DNA from: Magnetovibrio sp. PR-2
GTDB lineage: Bacteria; Pseudomonadota; Alphaproteobacteria; Rhodospirillales; Magnetovibrionaceae
Assembly: GCF_036689815.1 (NCBI RefSeq)
Contig: NZ_JBAHUR010000001.1
Coordinates: forward strand, 62,001 to 126,000
Direction of reading: 5' to 3'
Length of the DNA stretch: 64,000 bases
The notes below the pieces were generated by a model. It was not told where the DNA came from. It did no database searches and was given only the letters and a program-made list of their open reading frames with translations. The first letter of the stretch is position 1. The number at the start of each line of letters is the position of its first letter. This document shows, piece after piece, positions 8,689 to 17,058 of this stretch. The position numbers were made by a program, and so were the translations under genes.

Positions 8689-9759
8689 ATGATCGTTCTG
8701 GGGATCGAAACCAGTTGTGATGAAACCGCTGCCGCCGTCATCAAAATTGATGAAAACGGTCAAGGCACGATCTTGTCCGACGTGGTGTTGTCCCAGATCG
8801 AAGCCCACCGCCCGTTCGGCGGCATTGTGCCCGAAGTCGCCGCCCGCGCGCACATGGAATTTGCCGATCATGTGGTCAAACAAGCGGTTGAGGAGGCTGG
8901 TTTGAGCTTTTCGGAGCTCGACGCCGTCGCCGCCACGGGCGGACCTGGGCTGATCGGCGGCGTCATTGTCGGCGTCATGACGGCCAAAGCCATTGCTTCG
9001 GCCCATTCCATTCCGTTTGTCGCCGTGAACCACCTAGAAGGCCATGCCCTAACGGCGCGGCTCACCAATGATGTTGCGTTTCCCTACCTTCTTTTGTTGG
9101 TGTCCGGTGGGCACAGTCAGCTGTTGATCGTGCGTGGCGTGGGCGATTACACCCGTCTGGGCACCACCATTGACGATGCCGTGGGCGAAGCGTTCGACAA
9201 ATCGGCCAAACTTTTGGGCCTGGGCTACCCCGGCGGACCGCCCATGGAGGCTGCAGCTGCCAAAGGCGACGCCACCCGTTTCGACCTGCCCCGCCCCATG
9301 CGCGGCAAGCCCGGCTGTCATTTTTCGTTTTCCGGGCTCAAAGCCGCTGTGCGGCGTAAAGTTGATGCTTTGCCGCCGGGCGAACTTTTGGATAAAGACG
9401 TGGCCGATATGGCCGCCAGTTTTCAAGCCGCCGTCGCCGACGTGATGGCTGACCGCACCAAACGCGCCATTGCCGAATTTAAATCCCAATGCCCTGAGGG
9501 CCGGCACTTGGTGGTCGCCGGGGGTGTCGCGGCCAACAAAGCTTTGCGCACGCGTTTAGAAGATGTCGCCCAACAAAATGGTCTCGAACTCGCTGCCCCG
9601 CCCATGAAACACTGCACGGACAACGGCGCGATGATCGCTTGGGCCGGGGCTGAACGCCTGTTGCAGGGCGATCAAGACGGGCTTGATTTTGCACCCCGAC
9701 CCCGCTGGCCCTTGGACCCCGACGCACCGAAAGCCACAGGTGCAGGTGTTAAAGCCTAA
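8689..9759 (+). CDS. tsaD: tRNA N6-adenosine threonylcarbamoyltransferase TsaD
   Basis: 356 aa. It transfers the threonylcarbamoyl group to A37 of ANN-decoding tRNAs together with TsaB and TsaE. Hallmarks: [12 protein letters not shown] at the start, [20 protein letters not shown] with the metal-binding histidines, SGGHSQL, and the C-terminal [17 protein letters not shown] lies just before the ATG. Followed by gpsA after 65 bp, a common alphaproteobacterial pairing. Confidence 0.97.
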   Translation: MIVLGIETSCDETAAAVIKIDENGQGTILSDVVLSQIEAHRPFGGIVPEVAARAHMEFADHVVKQAVEEAGLSFSELDAVAATGGPGLIGGVIVGVMTAKAIASAHSIPFVAVNHLEGHALTARLTNDVAFPYLLLLVSGGHSQLLIVRGVGDYTRLGTTIDDAVGEAFDKSAKLLGLGYPGGPPMEAAAAKGDATRFDLPRPMRGKPGCHFSFSGLKAAVRRKVDALPPGELLDKDVADMAASFQAAVADVMADRTKRAIAEFKSQCPEGRHLVVAGGVAANKALRTRLEDVAQQNGLELAAPPMKHCTDNGAMIAWAGAERLLQGDQDGLDFAPRPRWPLDPDAPKATGAGVKA

Positions 9760-9824
9760 GCGGCACTTGTTTCCAGCCAACGGAGTGTGCTTAAAACAAT
9801 GCAGGACATACGGGAGACTTGAAC

Positions 9825-10814
9825 GTGCAAAAAATCGGTGTCATCGGAGCGGGTGCTTGGGGAACGGCTTTGGCCATCGCGGCTGCGCGCGCAGGACGCG
9901 ACGTTATTATTCAAGCCCACGAAGCCGAAGTGGCGCAAGCCATCAACGAAACCCATCAAAACACGGCCTATTTGCCTGGTGTACAGTTAGATCCCGCCAT
10001 CCGCGCCACCACGGAACTCAGCGAAGCTGTTCAAGCTGACGCTGTGCTGCTGGTCGCCCCGGCCCAATTCCTGCGTCAAGTTTGCCAAAACGCAAAGCCC
10101 GACTGGCCCAAGGGTGTGCCCGCCGTGATTTGCGCCAAGGGCATCGAACAAGGCACCTTCAAACTGATGAGTGACGTGGTTGAAGAGACCTTAGGCGATG
10201 TAGCATCCGTCGCTATTTTGTCCGGTCCGACGTTCGCCATCGAAGTCGCAAAAGACATGCCGACCGCCGTCACCATGGCCTGCGTCGACGAACCCATGGG
10301 CCTAAACCTCTGCGAAGCGCTGTCGAGCCGCTGCTTTCGCCCTTATTATTCTTATGATATCGTGGGGGCGCAACTGGGCGGTGCGCTTAAAAACGTCATG
10401 GCCATTGCGTGCGGCATTGTTGAAGGCCGGAAACTCGGCGACAACGCGCGTGCAGCCTTGATTACACGTGGGTTGGCTGAAATTGCACGTCTGGGCCTAT
10501 TACTGGGTGCGGACGAACACACACTGATGGGCTTGTCTGGTTTGGGGGATCTCACACTGACATGTAACGCTATGCAATCGCGGAACTTTTCATTGGGCGT
10601 GCAACTGGGCCAGGGCCGAACATTGGAAGACATTTTGGCCGAACGCAATGCCGTGACCGAAGGTGTGTTCACCGCCCAAGCCGCTGCCGAGTTGGCGCGG
10701 CGCCAAAATGTCGATATGCCCATATGCCAAGCGGTCGATGGTGTGCTCAACCACGGGGTCGATTTAGATGCGATCATTTCCGGCCTCCTCAGCCGCCCCT
10801 TGAATACTGAATAA
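9825..10814 (+). CDS. gpsA: NAD(P)-dependent glycerol-3-phosphate dehydrogenase
   Basis: 329 aa from GTG 9825, which has GGGAG at eight bases; a TTG at 9819 is in frame but too close to that box. It reduces dihydroxyacetone phosphate to sn-glycerol 3-phosphate for phospholipid synthesis. Rossmann motif GAGAWGTALA, the LSGPTFAIEVA segment, catalytic Lys in GALKNVMAIACG, and SGLGDLTLTC are all present. A seven-codon ORF (ATG 9799, stop ending 9822) precedes the start and would end three bases before it; its relevance is unknown. Confidence 0.96.
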   Translation: MQKIGVIGAGAWGTALAIAAARAGRDVIIQAHEAEVAQAINETHQNTAYLPGVQLDPAIRATTELSEAVQADAVLLVAPAQFLRQVCQNAKPDWPKGVPAVICAKGIEQGTFKLMSDVVEETLGDVASVAILSGPTFAIEVAKDMPTAVTMACVDEPMGLNLCEALSSRCFRPYYSYDIVGAQLGGALKNVMAIACGIVEGRKLGDNARAALITRGLAEIARLGLLLGADEHTLMGLSGLGDLTLTCNAMQSRNFSLGVQLGQGRTLEDILAERNAVTEGVFTAQAAAELARRQNVDMPICQAVDGVLNHGVDLDAIISGLLSRPLNTE

Positions 10815-10852
10815 TCATTTACATTTAAGTACAAACGACGACGGAGACGGCT

Positions 10853-11131
10853 ATGCTTTACGCCCTTTATTGCACCGATAAAGAAGACCATTTAGATGTT
10901 CGCCTGGACAATCGCGCGGATCACTTAGAGTACCTCAAAGCTCTAGGCGATAAGTTGATCTTTGCCGGACCAACGTTTGCCGACGACGAAGAAACCATGA
11001 ACGGCGGCGTCATTGTTATCGACATGGACACCCGCGCAGATGCTGAAGCCTTCGCTAAAGACGATCCATACAATCGTCACGGCTTGTTTGCCACCGTAGA
11101 CATCCGCCCCTGGAAAAAGGTCTTTGGTTGA
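10853..11131 (+). CDS. YciI-family protein (first of a tandem pair)
   Basis: 92 aa. A small ferredoxin-like alpha/beta barrel-type protein of the YciI family: LYALYCTD start, RADHLEYLKAL, GGVIVIDMDTRADAEAFAKDDPY and the C-terminal VDIRPWKKVFG. The family includes the chloro-muconolactone-type enzymes, but for most members, including this one, the reaction is unknown. The stop TGA overlaps the start of the next gene by one base, indicating translational coupling to a paralogue. Confidence 0.85.
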   Translation: MLYALYCTDKEDHLDVRLDNRADHLEYLKALGDKLIFAGPTFADDEETMNGGVIVIDMDTRADAEAFAKDDPYNRHGLFATVDIRPWKKVFG

Positions 11132-11415
11132 TGCGGTTCGCCATCGTTTGCACCGACAAACCCAACCAAGCGGACACCCGTGCCCAGCACCGCGAAGCCC
11201 ATTTTGCGCACCTGGACGCCTATGCAGACCAAATTATTGAAGCCGGCCCTTTGTTGGCTGAAGACGGCTCACATTCCGTGGGCTCCTTGCTGATCGTAGA
11301 ATTTAACGACCGCGCGTCCGCTGAAGCCTTCACCAACACAGACCCCTTTAGCCAAGCTGGTATTTTTGAGTCCGTCGTCATCCGCCCTTATAAAAAAGTC
11401 ATCCCGAAATCTTAA
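11131..11415 (+). CDS. YciI-family protein (second of a tandem pair)
   Basis: 94 aa from ATG 11131, sharing its A with the TGA of the upstream paralogue. Same pattern: FAIVCTDKPNQAD, REAHFAHLDAY, GSLLIVEFNDRASAEAFTNTDPF and VVIRPYKKV. The two proteins are clearly paralogous but diverged, with the His after RE/RAD retained in both. They may form a heterodimer, which is an inference from coupling and homology. Confidence 0.85.
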   Translation: MRFAIVCTDKPNQADTRAQHREAHFAHLDAYADQIIEAGPLLAEDGSHSVGSLLIVEFNDRASAEAFTNTDPFSQAGIFESVVIRPYKKVIPKS

Positions 11416-11427
11416 GGTCGCGTTCTC

Positions 11428-11844
11428 ATGCGTAAATGGTTGGTGAAATCTGAACCCGGGTGTTGGTCGTGGGCCGACCACGTGAAAGCCGGAACGGCAC
11501 AATGGGACGGCGTGCGCAACCACCAAGCCGCTAACTATATGAAAGACATGGCCATCGGTCATCTGGCGTTCTTTTATCATTCGGTCAATGAAAAGTCCGT
11601 GGTGGGTATTTTAGAAGTGATGAAGGAAGCCTACATCGACCCCACCGATGCAAAGGGAAAGTTCGTCTGCGTCGATTTTAAAGCCCGCGAACGCGTCAAA
11701 ATACCGGTGAGCTTAGCTGATATCAAGGCCAATCCACAGCTGGAAAACATGACCCTGTTGCGCCAATCGCGGCTATCGGTCATGCCGGTTGCAGATGACG
11801 AGTGGGACGAAATCCTCACCATGGCCGGGGGGCTAGAAACATGA
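11428..11844 (+). CDS. EVE domain-containing protein
   Basis: 138 aa. The single-domain EVE/PUA-like protein begins RKWLVKSEPGCWSW and continues WDGVRNHQAANYMKDM, the conserved pocket of this fold, which in relatives binds modified bases in DNA or RNA. It starts 12 bp after the YciI pair and overlaps the Rieske gene by four bases (ATGA). Standalone EVE proteins are widespread in alphaproteobacteria; the target base is not known. Confidence 0.88.
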   Translation: MRKWLVKSEPGCWSWADHVKAGTAQWDGVRNHQAANYMKDMAIGHLAFFYHSVNEKSVVGILEVMKEAYIDPTDAKGKFVCVDFKARERVKIPVSLADIKANPQLENMTLLRQSRLSVMPVADDEWDEILTMAGGLET

Positions 11845-12170
11845 ACCAACGCCTTTGCGCCTATGACGACATAGAAGAAGACGGCTCCATCGCGATTGAA
11901 GCCACTGTCAACGGTGAGCCTGCGCAGCTGATGCTGATCCGCAAAGACGGTCTCGTTTATGCGTATAAGAATATTTGTCCACATATCGGCGCCCCTTTGG
12001 ACTTCACGCCTGGACAGTTCTTAAATGCAGAACGCAACTTTATTATGTGCTCCACCCACGGCGCTCTGTTTCAGATCGAAGACGGGTTGGGCGTGTCTGG
12101 CCCCTGCCAAGGTCAGTCGTTGGAATCTGTTCCATGTCAGATATCCGAAGATTCTGTGTGGATCGACTGA
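11841..12170 (+). CDS. Small Rieske [2Fe-2S] protein
   Basis: 109 aa from ATG 11841, overlapping the EVE stop as ATGA. The Rieske ligands are all visible: C46-P-H48 and C70-S-T-H73. The protein consists of little more than a Rieske domain, as in the soluble ferredoxin components of dioxygenases and NirD-like proteins. No transmembrane segment or oxygenase alpha domain is seen and no reductase is adjacent, so the redox partner is unknown. Confidence 0.9.
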   Translation: MNQRLCAYDDIEEDGSIAIEATVNGEPAQLMLIRKDGLVYAYKNICPHIGAPLDFTPGQFLNAERNFIMCSTHGALFQIEDGLGVSGPCQGQSLESVPCQISEDSVWID

Positions 12171-12367
12171 CATACACAATTTTGTGGTTTTCTGCCTTGC
12201 GTAAGGCTTAGAATTCCTCAATAATCGCGATCCACGCTGCACTGCACAATATTTGTGGTGAGCGCGAGCGGACCTGCTTCGTCTCAATAACAACAATGGT
12301 CTTAAGGCCAAAGTCGAAGTGGTAATACCCAAAACAACACCTCATTCCCAGGGAGGGACTATAAAAA

Positions 12368-14308
12368 ATGACTGAATCCCACGTTTTTCCTGTGCCGGAC
12401 GACGTAGCCAAGAACGCTTGGGCGGATAACGACAAGTACCTTGAAATGTATAAACAGTCCGTCGAGGATCCCGAAGGGTTCTGGGGCGAGCAAGGCAAAC
12501 GCTTGGACTGGATCAAGCCTTACACCAAGGTGAAAAGCACCGACTTCAACATTCCCGGTGTATCCATCAAATGGTTCGAAGACGGCACGCTGAACGTGTC
12601 GGCGAACTGTATTGACCGTCACCTCGCGACCCGCGCCGATCAAACGGCGATCATCTGGGAAGGCGACGATCCCGAAGAATCCAAAAACATCACCTATCAA
12701 GAGCTACACGACGAAGTCTGTAAACTCGCCAACGCCATGAAAGCTCAAGGCGTTAAAAAAGGTGACGTTGTTACCCTTTATATGCCGATGATCCCCGAAG
12801 CCGCTTATGCCATGTTGGCCTGTACGCGCATCGGTGCGATCCACTCCATCGTCTTTGGTGGTTTCTCACCAGACGCATTAGCAGGCCGGATCCAAGGTTC
12901 ATCTTCCAACTGTGTCATCACGGCGGATTACAGCCTGCGCGGCAAAAAAGCTATCCCCTTGAAAACCAATGCTGATGTTGCTTTAAAAGATTGCCCGTCT
13001 GTTAAATCCATGATCGTGGTTAAGCGCACCGGCGGCGACGTTGAGTGGGTTGAAGGTCGTGACATCTGGTACGACGACGCGGTTGCGGGTCAAGCCACCA
13101 CGTGCGAGCCGGAAGAAATGAACGCCGAAGATCCGCTGTTTATTCTTTACACGTCTGGCTCTACGGGCGCGCCCAAAGGTGTTCAACACACCACCGGCGG
13201 CTACCTTGTTTATGCCTCTATGACGCACCAATACGTGTTTGATTATCACGATGGCGAAGTTTACTGGTGTACGGCTGACGTAGGTTGGGTCACTGGCCAC
13301 AGCTACATCGTCTATGGTCCGCTCGCCAATGGCGCGACGACCCTGATGTTTGAAGGTGTGCCGAGCTATCCCGACGCTTCGCGGTTTTGGCAAGTTGTTG
13401 ACAAACACAACGTCAACATCTTCTACACCGCGCCAACCGCCATTCGCGCTTTGATGCGTGACGGTGATGAGCCAGTTAAGAAAACGTCTCGTAAATCCTT
13501 GCGTTTGCTGGGTTCTGTGGGTGAGCCCATCAACCCGGAAGCTTGGAAATGGTACCACGAAGTTGTTGGTGAGGGCCGTTGCCCCATTGTTGATACTTGG
13601 TGGCAAACCGAAACGGGCGGCATCTTGATTACGCCGCTGCCGGGTGCAACCGCGTTGAAGCCGGGTTCTGCAACCCGTCCGTTCTTCGGTGTTCAGCCCC
13701 AAATCGTTGATAACGATGGCAATCCGCTAGAAGGTGCCACGGAAGGTAACCTCTGCATGACCGACGCTTGGCCGGGCATGATGCGCACGGTTTATGGCGA
13801 TCACGAACGCTTCGAACAAACTTACTTCTCCACATACCCTGGTAAATACTTCACCGGTGACGGGTGTCGCCGCGATGAAGACGGTTACTACTGGATTACG
13901 GGTCGTGTCGATGACGTGATTAACGTTTCCGGACACCGCATGGGGACGGCCGAAGTGGAAAGTGCTTTGGTTGCACATGAAAAAGTTGCGGAAGCTGCTG
14001 TTGTCGGTGCACCGCACGACATCAAAGGCCAAGGCATCTACGCCTATGTCACCTTGAACGCCGGTGAGGAACCGTCTGACGAGTTGAAGAAAGATCTGGT
14101 CAAATGGGTCCGTTCTGAAATTGGACCAATTGCAACACCGGATTGGCTGCAATGGTCTCCGGGCCTGCCCAAAACCCGTTCCGGTAAGATCATGCGCCGT
14201 ATTTTGCGCAAAATTGCTGAAAACGACTACGGCAGCTTGGGCGACACCTCAACTCTTGCGGATCCTAGTGTTGTTGACGATTTGATCGACAACCGCCAAA
14301 ACCGCTAA
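12368..14308 (+). CDS. acs: Acetyl-CoA synthetase (AMP-forming)
   Basis: 646 aa, full length. It activates acetate to acetyl-CoA through acetyl-AMP. Adenylate-forming motifs: [13 protein letters not shown], the [15 protein letters not shown] segment specific to acetyl-CoA synthetases, [10 protein letters not shown], and the C-terminal [11 protein letters not shown] holding the catalytic Lys (near residue 609) that is acetylated for regulation in this family. A good GGGAGGGA box precedes the ATG. Monocistronic: about 200 bp leader and its own terminator at 14331. Confidence 0.98.
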   Translation: MTESHVFPVPDDVAKNAWADNDKYLEMYKQSVEDPEGFWGEQGKRLDWIKPYTKVKSTDFNIPGVSIKWFEDGTLNVSANCIDRHLATRADQTAIIWEGDDPEESKNITYQELHDEVCKLANAMKAQGVKKGDVVTLYMPMIPEAAYAMLACTRIGAIHSIVFGGFSPDALAGRIQGSSSNCVITADYSLRGKKAIPLKTNADVALKDCPSVKSMIVVKRTGGDVEWVEGRDIWYDDAVAGQATTCEPEEMNAEDPLFILYTSGSTGAPKGVQHTTGGYLVYASMTHQYVFDYHDGEVYWCTADVGWVTGHSYIVYGPLANGATTLMFEGVPSYPDASRFWQVVDKHNVNIFYTAPTAIRALMRDGDEPVKKTSRKSLRLLGSVGEPINPEAWKWYHEVVGEGRCPIVDTWWQTETGGILITPLPGATALKPGSATRPFFGVQPQIVDNDGNPLEGATEGNLCMTDAWPGMMRTVYGDHERFEQTYFSTYPGKYFTGDGCRRDEDGYYWITGRVDDVINVSGHRMGTAEVESALVAHEKVAEAAVVGAPHDIKGQGIYAYVTLNAGEEPSDELKKDLVKWVRSEIGPIATPDWLQWSPGLPKTRSGKIMRRILRKIAENDYGSLGDTSTLADPSVVDDLIDNRQNR

Positions 14309-14330
14309 ACCCGGTTTCAAATAAGATCAA

Positions 14331-14362
14331 AGCGGCGAAGCTTAGGCTTCGCCGCTTTTTTT
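14331..14362 (+). terminator. Intrinsic terminator of acs
   Basis: Perfect 11-bp stem AGCGGCGAAGC/GCTTCGCCGCT with a TTAG loop, directly followed by six T. Confidence 0.93.
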
Positions 14363-15278
14363 GTGCTTTCGCGCTAAACACGCCGTCAAAATAGAACCTT
14401 CATACCCTTTGGCCGTCTTTAGACCAAACTCGCATGTTCAGTCTCTACTCCTCCATAAACAATTAACCATAAATCACGAGATCACACAGGCTGGAATGCC
14501 CTAGAGTTCAAAACCTATCTTAAGATAGGCAATAATCTGTCCGTGAATTTCTATTAATCTTATTTTGTCACCCTTAGCGGTGCGGGTTACACCCAAAACC
14601 CCACACTGACTAAATAGTCAAAACCAGCTCCCCAAATAAATTTAGGGGTTATGGAGTACTCAAATAAGATATTCGTATTTACCTTTTTCTTTCAACAGAC
14701 GTCCGTACAGGCACAATTCGCCTCTTAGCCTCCAATTAGTTCTAATTTTCAAGCTGTTACAAATGCTTCTTCCTACTTCTTTTCACTTTGATCACTACTG
14801 ACATGAAGACAATTAGGATCAGAGCCCCTAGAACCCGGTAAGTCTTCGCAACAGAGGTCATAACTTAGCGAAACCCCTTGCCTTCCTTTTGGTAAGCTTG
14901 GCAATTTGGATGGGTTTCTTATTTTAACAGCCGGTTTGGCGGTTGCGAACCTCTCTGGAGAAGCCTTTTCGCCCATTCTATAGGGATGTTTAACTGCAAA
15001 GGAAGTTGTTCTGGGCTATTTGTCTGATTTTTTCGAACCGCTTTGACAAGGAAAATGTTGTACTTTGCCCATTTTTGCTGCGCTTTTCAGGGCAAACCAG
15101 GTCCATAAGGTCCCTTGGTTCAATCATTTCGATACCGGGGCTAAGGTTTCACATGAAGTCGCATAACGTTCGCCCTGTTTCTTATATTTTTAATTACGGA
15201 TTCGTAACGGTATGATTTGCTGGGGGCTTCAACTGGAGTTGGCATGGGTAATATGGCTTGTGAAAGACGCGCTCTCAT
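14363..15278. other. AT-rich intergenic region with no convincing long gene
   Basis: About 0.9 kb that is visibly richer in A+T than the flanks and has no open frame with family resemblance. It contains a perfect 16-bp palindrome, CCTATCTTAAGATAGG, at 14514-14529, and a possible tiny membrane-protein ORF on the minus strand (14757-14861). Frames of about 70 codons at 14773-14976 (-) and 15006-15215 (+) begin with poor or alternative starts and lack coding character. It may be the remnant of lost genes or a regulatory region. Confidence 0.5.
14757..14861 (-). CDS. Possible 34-residue single-pass membrane protein
   Basis: ATG 14861 to TAA 14757. The product has about 10 residues, then a strongly hydrophobic run (VLGALILIVFMSVVI) and a basic tail (KVKRSRKKHL), the look of a single-span small membrane protein with inside-positive tail. 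An AAGGGG sits 12 bases upstream, rather far. It lies alone in an otherwise empty AT-rich stretch. It could well be chance; no family is recognised. Confidence 0.25.
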   Translation of the reverse strand: MTSVAKTYRVLGALILIVFMSVVIKVKRSRKKHL

Positions 15279-15512
15279 TTAGAAATCAACACAGCGACCG
15301 TTCTTTTCCCAGTCCCCAAAACGGGTAGGTTCGGCACCGTCACGGCCACCAATTTCTTTCGGATTTTCAGTATGTTCTGTAATCGTTACGTCTTCGGAAT
15401 ATTTAACATTTTGCTGGGCATAGTGTTCCGGCGGATTATTGCTCGTCGGCAGGCTTTTCGGATCCCAGAACTGGGCTTGATTCGTGGGCGTTATGGTGTC
15501 GTTGCCAGCCAT
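15279..15512 (-). CDS. DUF1674 / SDHAF4-type succinate dehydrogenase assembly factor
   Basis: 77 aa from ATG 15512 (AGAGGA upstream); the frame extends to a TTG at 15557 without support. The C-terminus carries the family signature: GGRDG.EPTRFGDWE, ending KNGRCVDF. Eukaryotic SDHAF4 and its bacterial relatives bind flavinylated SdhA and help assemble succinate dehydrogenase; the N-terminal part is variable, as here. The gene sits head-to-head with rsmB, as in many alphaproteobacteria. Only the last 30 or so residues are diagnostic, but they are very clear. Confidence 0.88.
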   Translation of the reverse strand: MAGNDTITPTNQAQFWDPKSLPTSNNPPEHYAQQNVKYSEDVTITEHTENPKEIGGRDGAEPTRFGDWEKNGRCVDF

Positions 15513-15679
15513 GTGCGTAAAGTCCTCTCGAAAAAAATCGGCGCCGTTAACGCCCAAACATCAGCTTTCAGTGTAACCCAAGGAGCGAGCATGGTATAGG
15601 GTGAGAACACCCGCTGCTCTGATCCGCCCGTACACGCAATGAGCTTGATTGAAGGCCCAACACAAGGACTGACCGCTCC

Positions 15680-16957
15680 ATGCCCCGCGCCGCCACCCTC
15701 GACCTTTTGGACCGCGTCTTACACCAGCGCCTGTTGCTGGACGAAGCCGTGCTTCAATGCACGGCCCTTTCCAAACTCAGCGACCGCGACCGGGCTCTGG
15801 CGCAGCAAATCACCCGCACCGTATTGCGTCATTTAGGTCAGATCGATTTCCTTATTTCTGAATATCTCGACAAACCCCTGGGGAAAAAGGGACAATCTGC
15901 GCTCAACGTGATTCGGCTGGGTATGGCGCAGCTGTTGTTTTTGGACATTCCGGACCATGCCGCCATCGATACAGCCGTTGATCTGTGCAAAGGCGGGCAG
16001 CTGTCGCCTTATCGCAAGCTGGTCAACGCCATCTTGCGCCGCACCCAGCGCGAAGGTCGTGACATGATTCCCGACCTCGACACGGCTGCGCTCAACACCC
16101 CCCATTGGCTGTGGGCCGATTGGGTTGGGACCTATGGGGAAGAGGTTGCCCGTGCCATCGCTGCCCAACACCAAATCGAAGCCCCCCTGGACTTAACCGT
16201 CAAAACAGACCCTGCCATGTGGGCCGAGCACTTAGAGGGCACCGTCATGCCCACCGGTTCTGTGCGTTTGATGAAGCACAAGGGAACCATTACGAAACTG
16301 GAAGGGTTTGACGACGGCGCGTGGTGGGTGCAAGACATGGCGGCCAGTATACCGGCCCGCCTTTTGGGCAACGTTGCGGGCATGGATGTGATCGATTTGT
16401 GTGCGGCACCCGGTGGAAAGACAATGGAATTGGCGTCTTTTGGGGCAAACGTTACGGCAGTGGATCGATCTGCAAAGCGGCTTATGAGGGTTCAGGAGAA
16501 CCTCAACCGTACGGACCTCACCGCAGAACTTATCACTGCGGATGCTGCTCAGTGGCGGCCCAAAGTTCTGGCCGACGCCCTGTTGCTGGACGCACCCTGC
16601 TCGGCCACGGGTACAGCCCGACGCCACCCAGATGTTTTGCATCTGAAACAAAGCGAGGACGTCGATAAACTTGCCAACCTGCAACGCAGGCTGCTCGAAG
16701 CAGCCGTTGAGATGGTGCGCCCGGGCGGATTGATCGTTTACTGCACGTGCTCTCTGCAACGCTCAGAGGGCGAAGACCAAATCGAGGCCTTTATTGCCAC
16801 CGACGCCCCTGTCGAACTGGCCCCCATCACCCCGGCTGAAGCCGGAACGCTCACCCAAAGCGTCACCGAAGCGGGATATCTGCGCACCTTGCCCCATTAT
16901 CTCAGCGATCAAGGCGGCATGGACGGCTTTTTTGCCGCACGCTTAAGACGGACCTAA
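15680..16957 (+). CDS. rsmB: 16S rRNA (cytosine-967 C5)-methyltransferase RsmB/Sun
   Basis: 425 aa. An N-terminal NusB-like RNA-binding domain (ATLDLLDRVLHQRLLLDEA... to about residue 140) precedes a SAM-dependent m5C methyltransferase domain: DLCAAPGGKT (SAM loop), DAPCSATGTARRHPD with one conserved Cys, and YCTCSLQRSEGEDQ with the catalytic Cys near residue 355. It ends with the usual GGMDGFFAARL. AAGGA lies 11 bases before the ATG. Confidence 0.94.
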   Translation: MPRAATLDLLDRVLHQRLLLDEAVLQCTALSKLSDRDRALAQQITRTVLRHLGQIDFLISEYLDKPLGKKGQSALNVIRLGMAQLLFLDIPDHAAIDTAVDLCKGGQLSPYRKLVNAILRRTQREGRDMIPDLDTAALNTPHWLWADWVGTYGEEVARAIAAQHQIEAPLDLTVKTDPAMWAEHLEGTVMPTGSVRLMKHKGTITKLEGFDDGAWWVQDMAASIPARLLGNVAGMDVIDLCAAPGGKTMELASFGANVTAVDRSAKRLMRVQENLNRTDLTAELITADAAQWRPKVLADALLLDAPCSATGTARRHPDVLHLKQSEDVDKLANLQRRLLEAAVEMVRPGGLIVYCTCSLQRSEGEDQIEAFIATDAPVELAPITPAEAGTLTQSVTEAGYLRTLPHYLSDQGGMDGFFAARLRRT

Positions 16958-17058
16958 CCACCTGAGGTTTCAGTTTAAATTTGATTGTTTCTGAAGATTA
17001 ACAATAACCCGCGCCTTGCAACTTGCTCTCTTCTGGGGAAGCTGTTACGCATCGGTGC

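Noticed and set aside
9799-9822. Seven-codon ORF just before gpsA
   Set aside because: Could be a leader peptide but too short to distinguish from chance; mentioned only under gpsA.
15144-15159. parS-like TTTCACATGAAG sequence
   Set aside because: Too many mismatches to the canonical palindrome compared with the two exact sites.
15006-15215. 69-codon frame in the AT-rich gap
   Set aside because: TTG start, no ribosome-binding site, no coding character.
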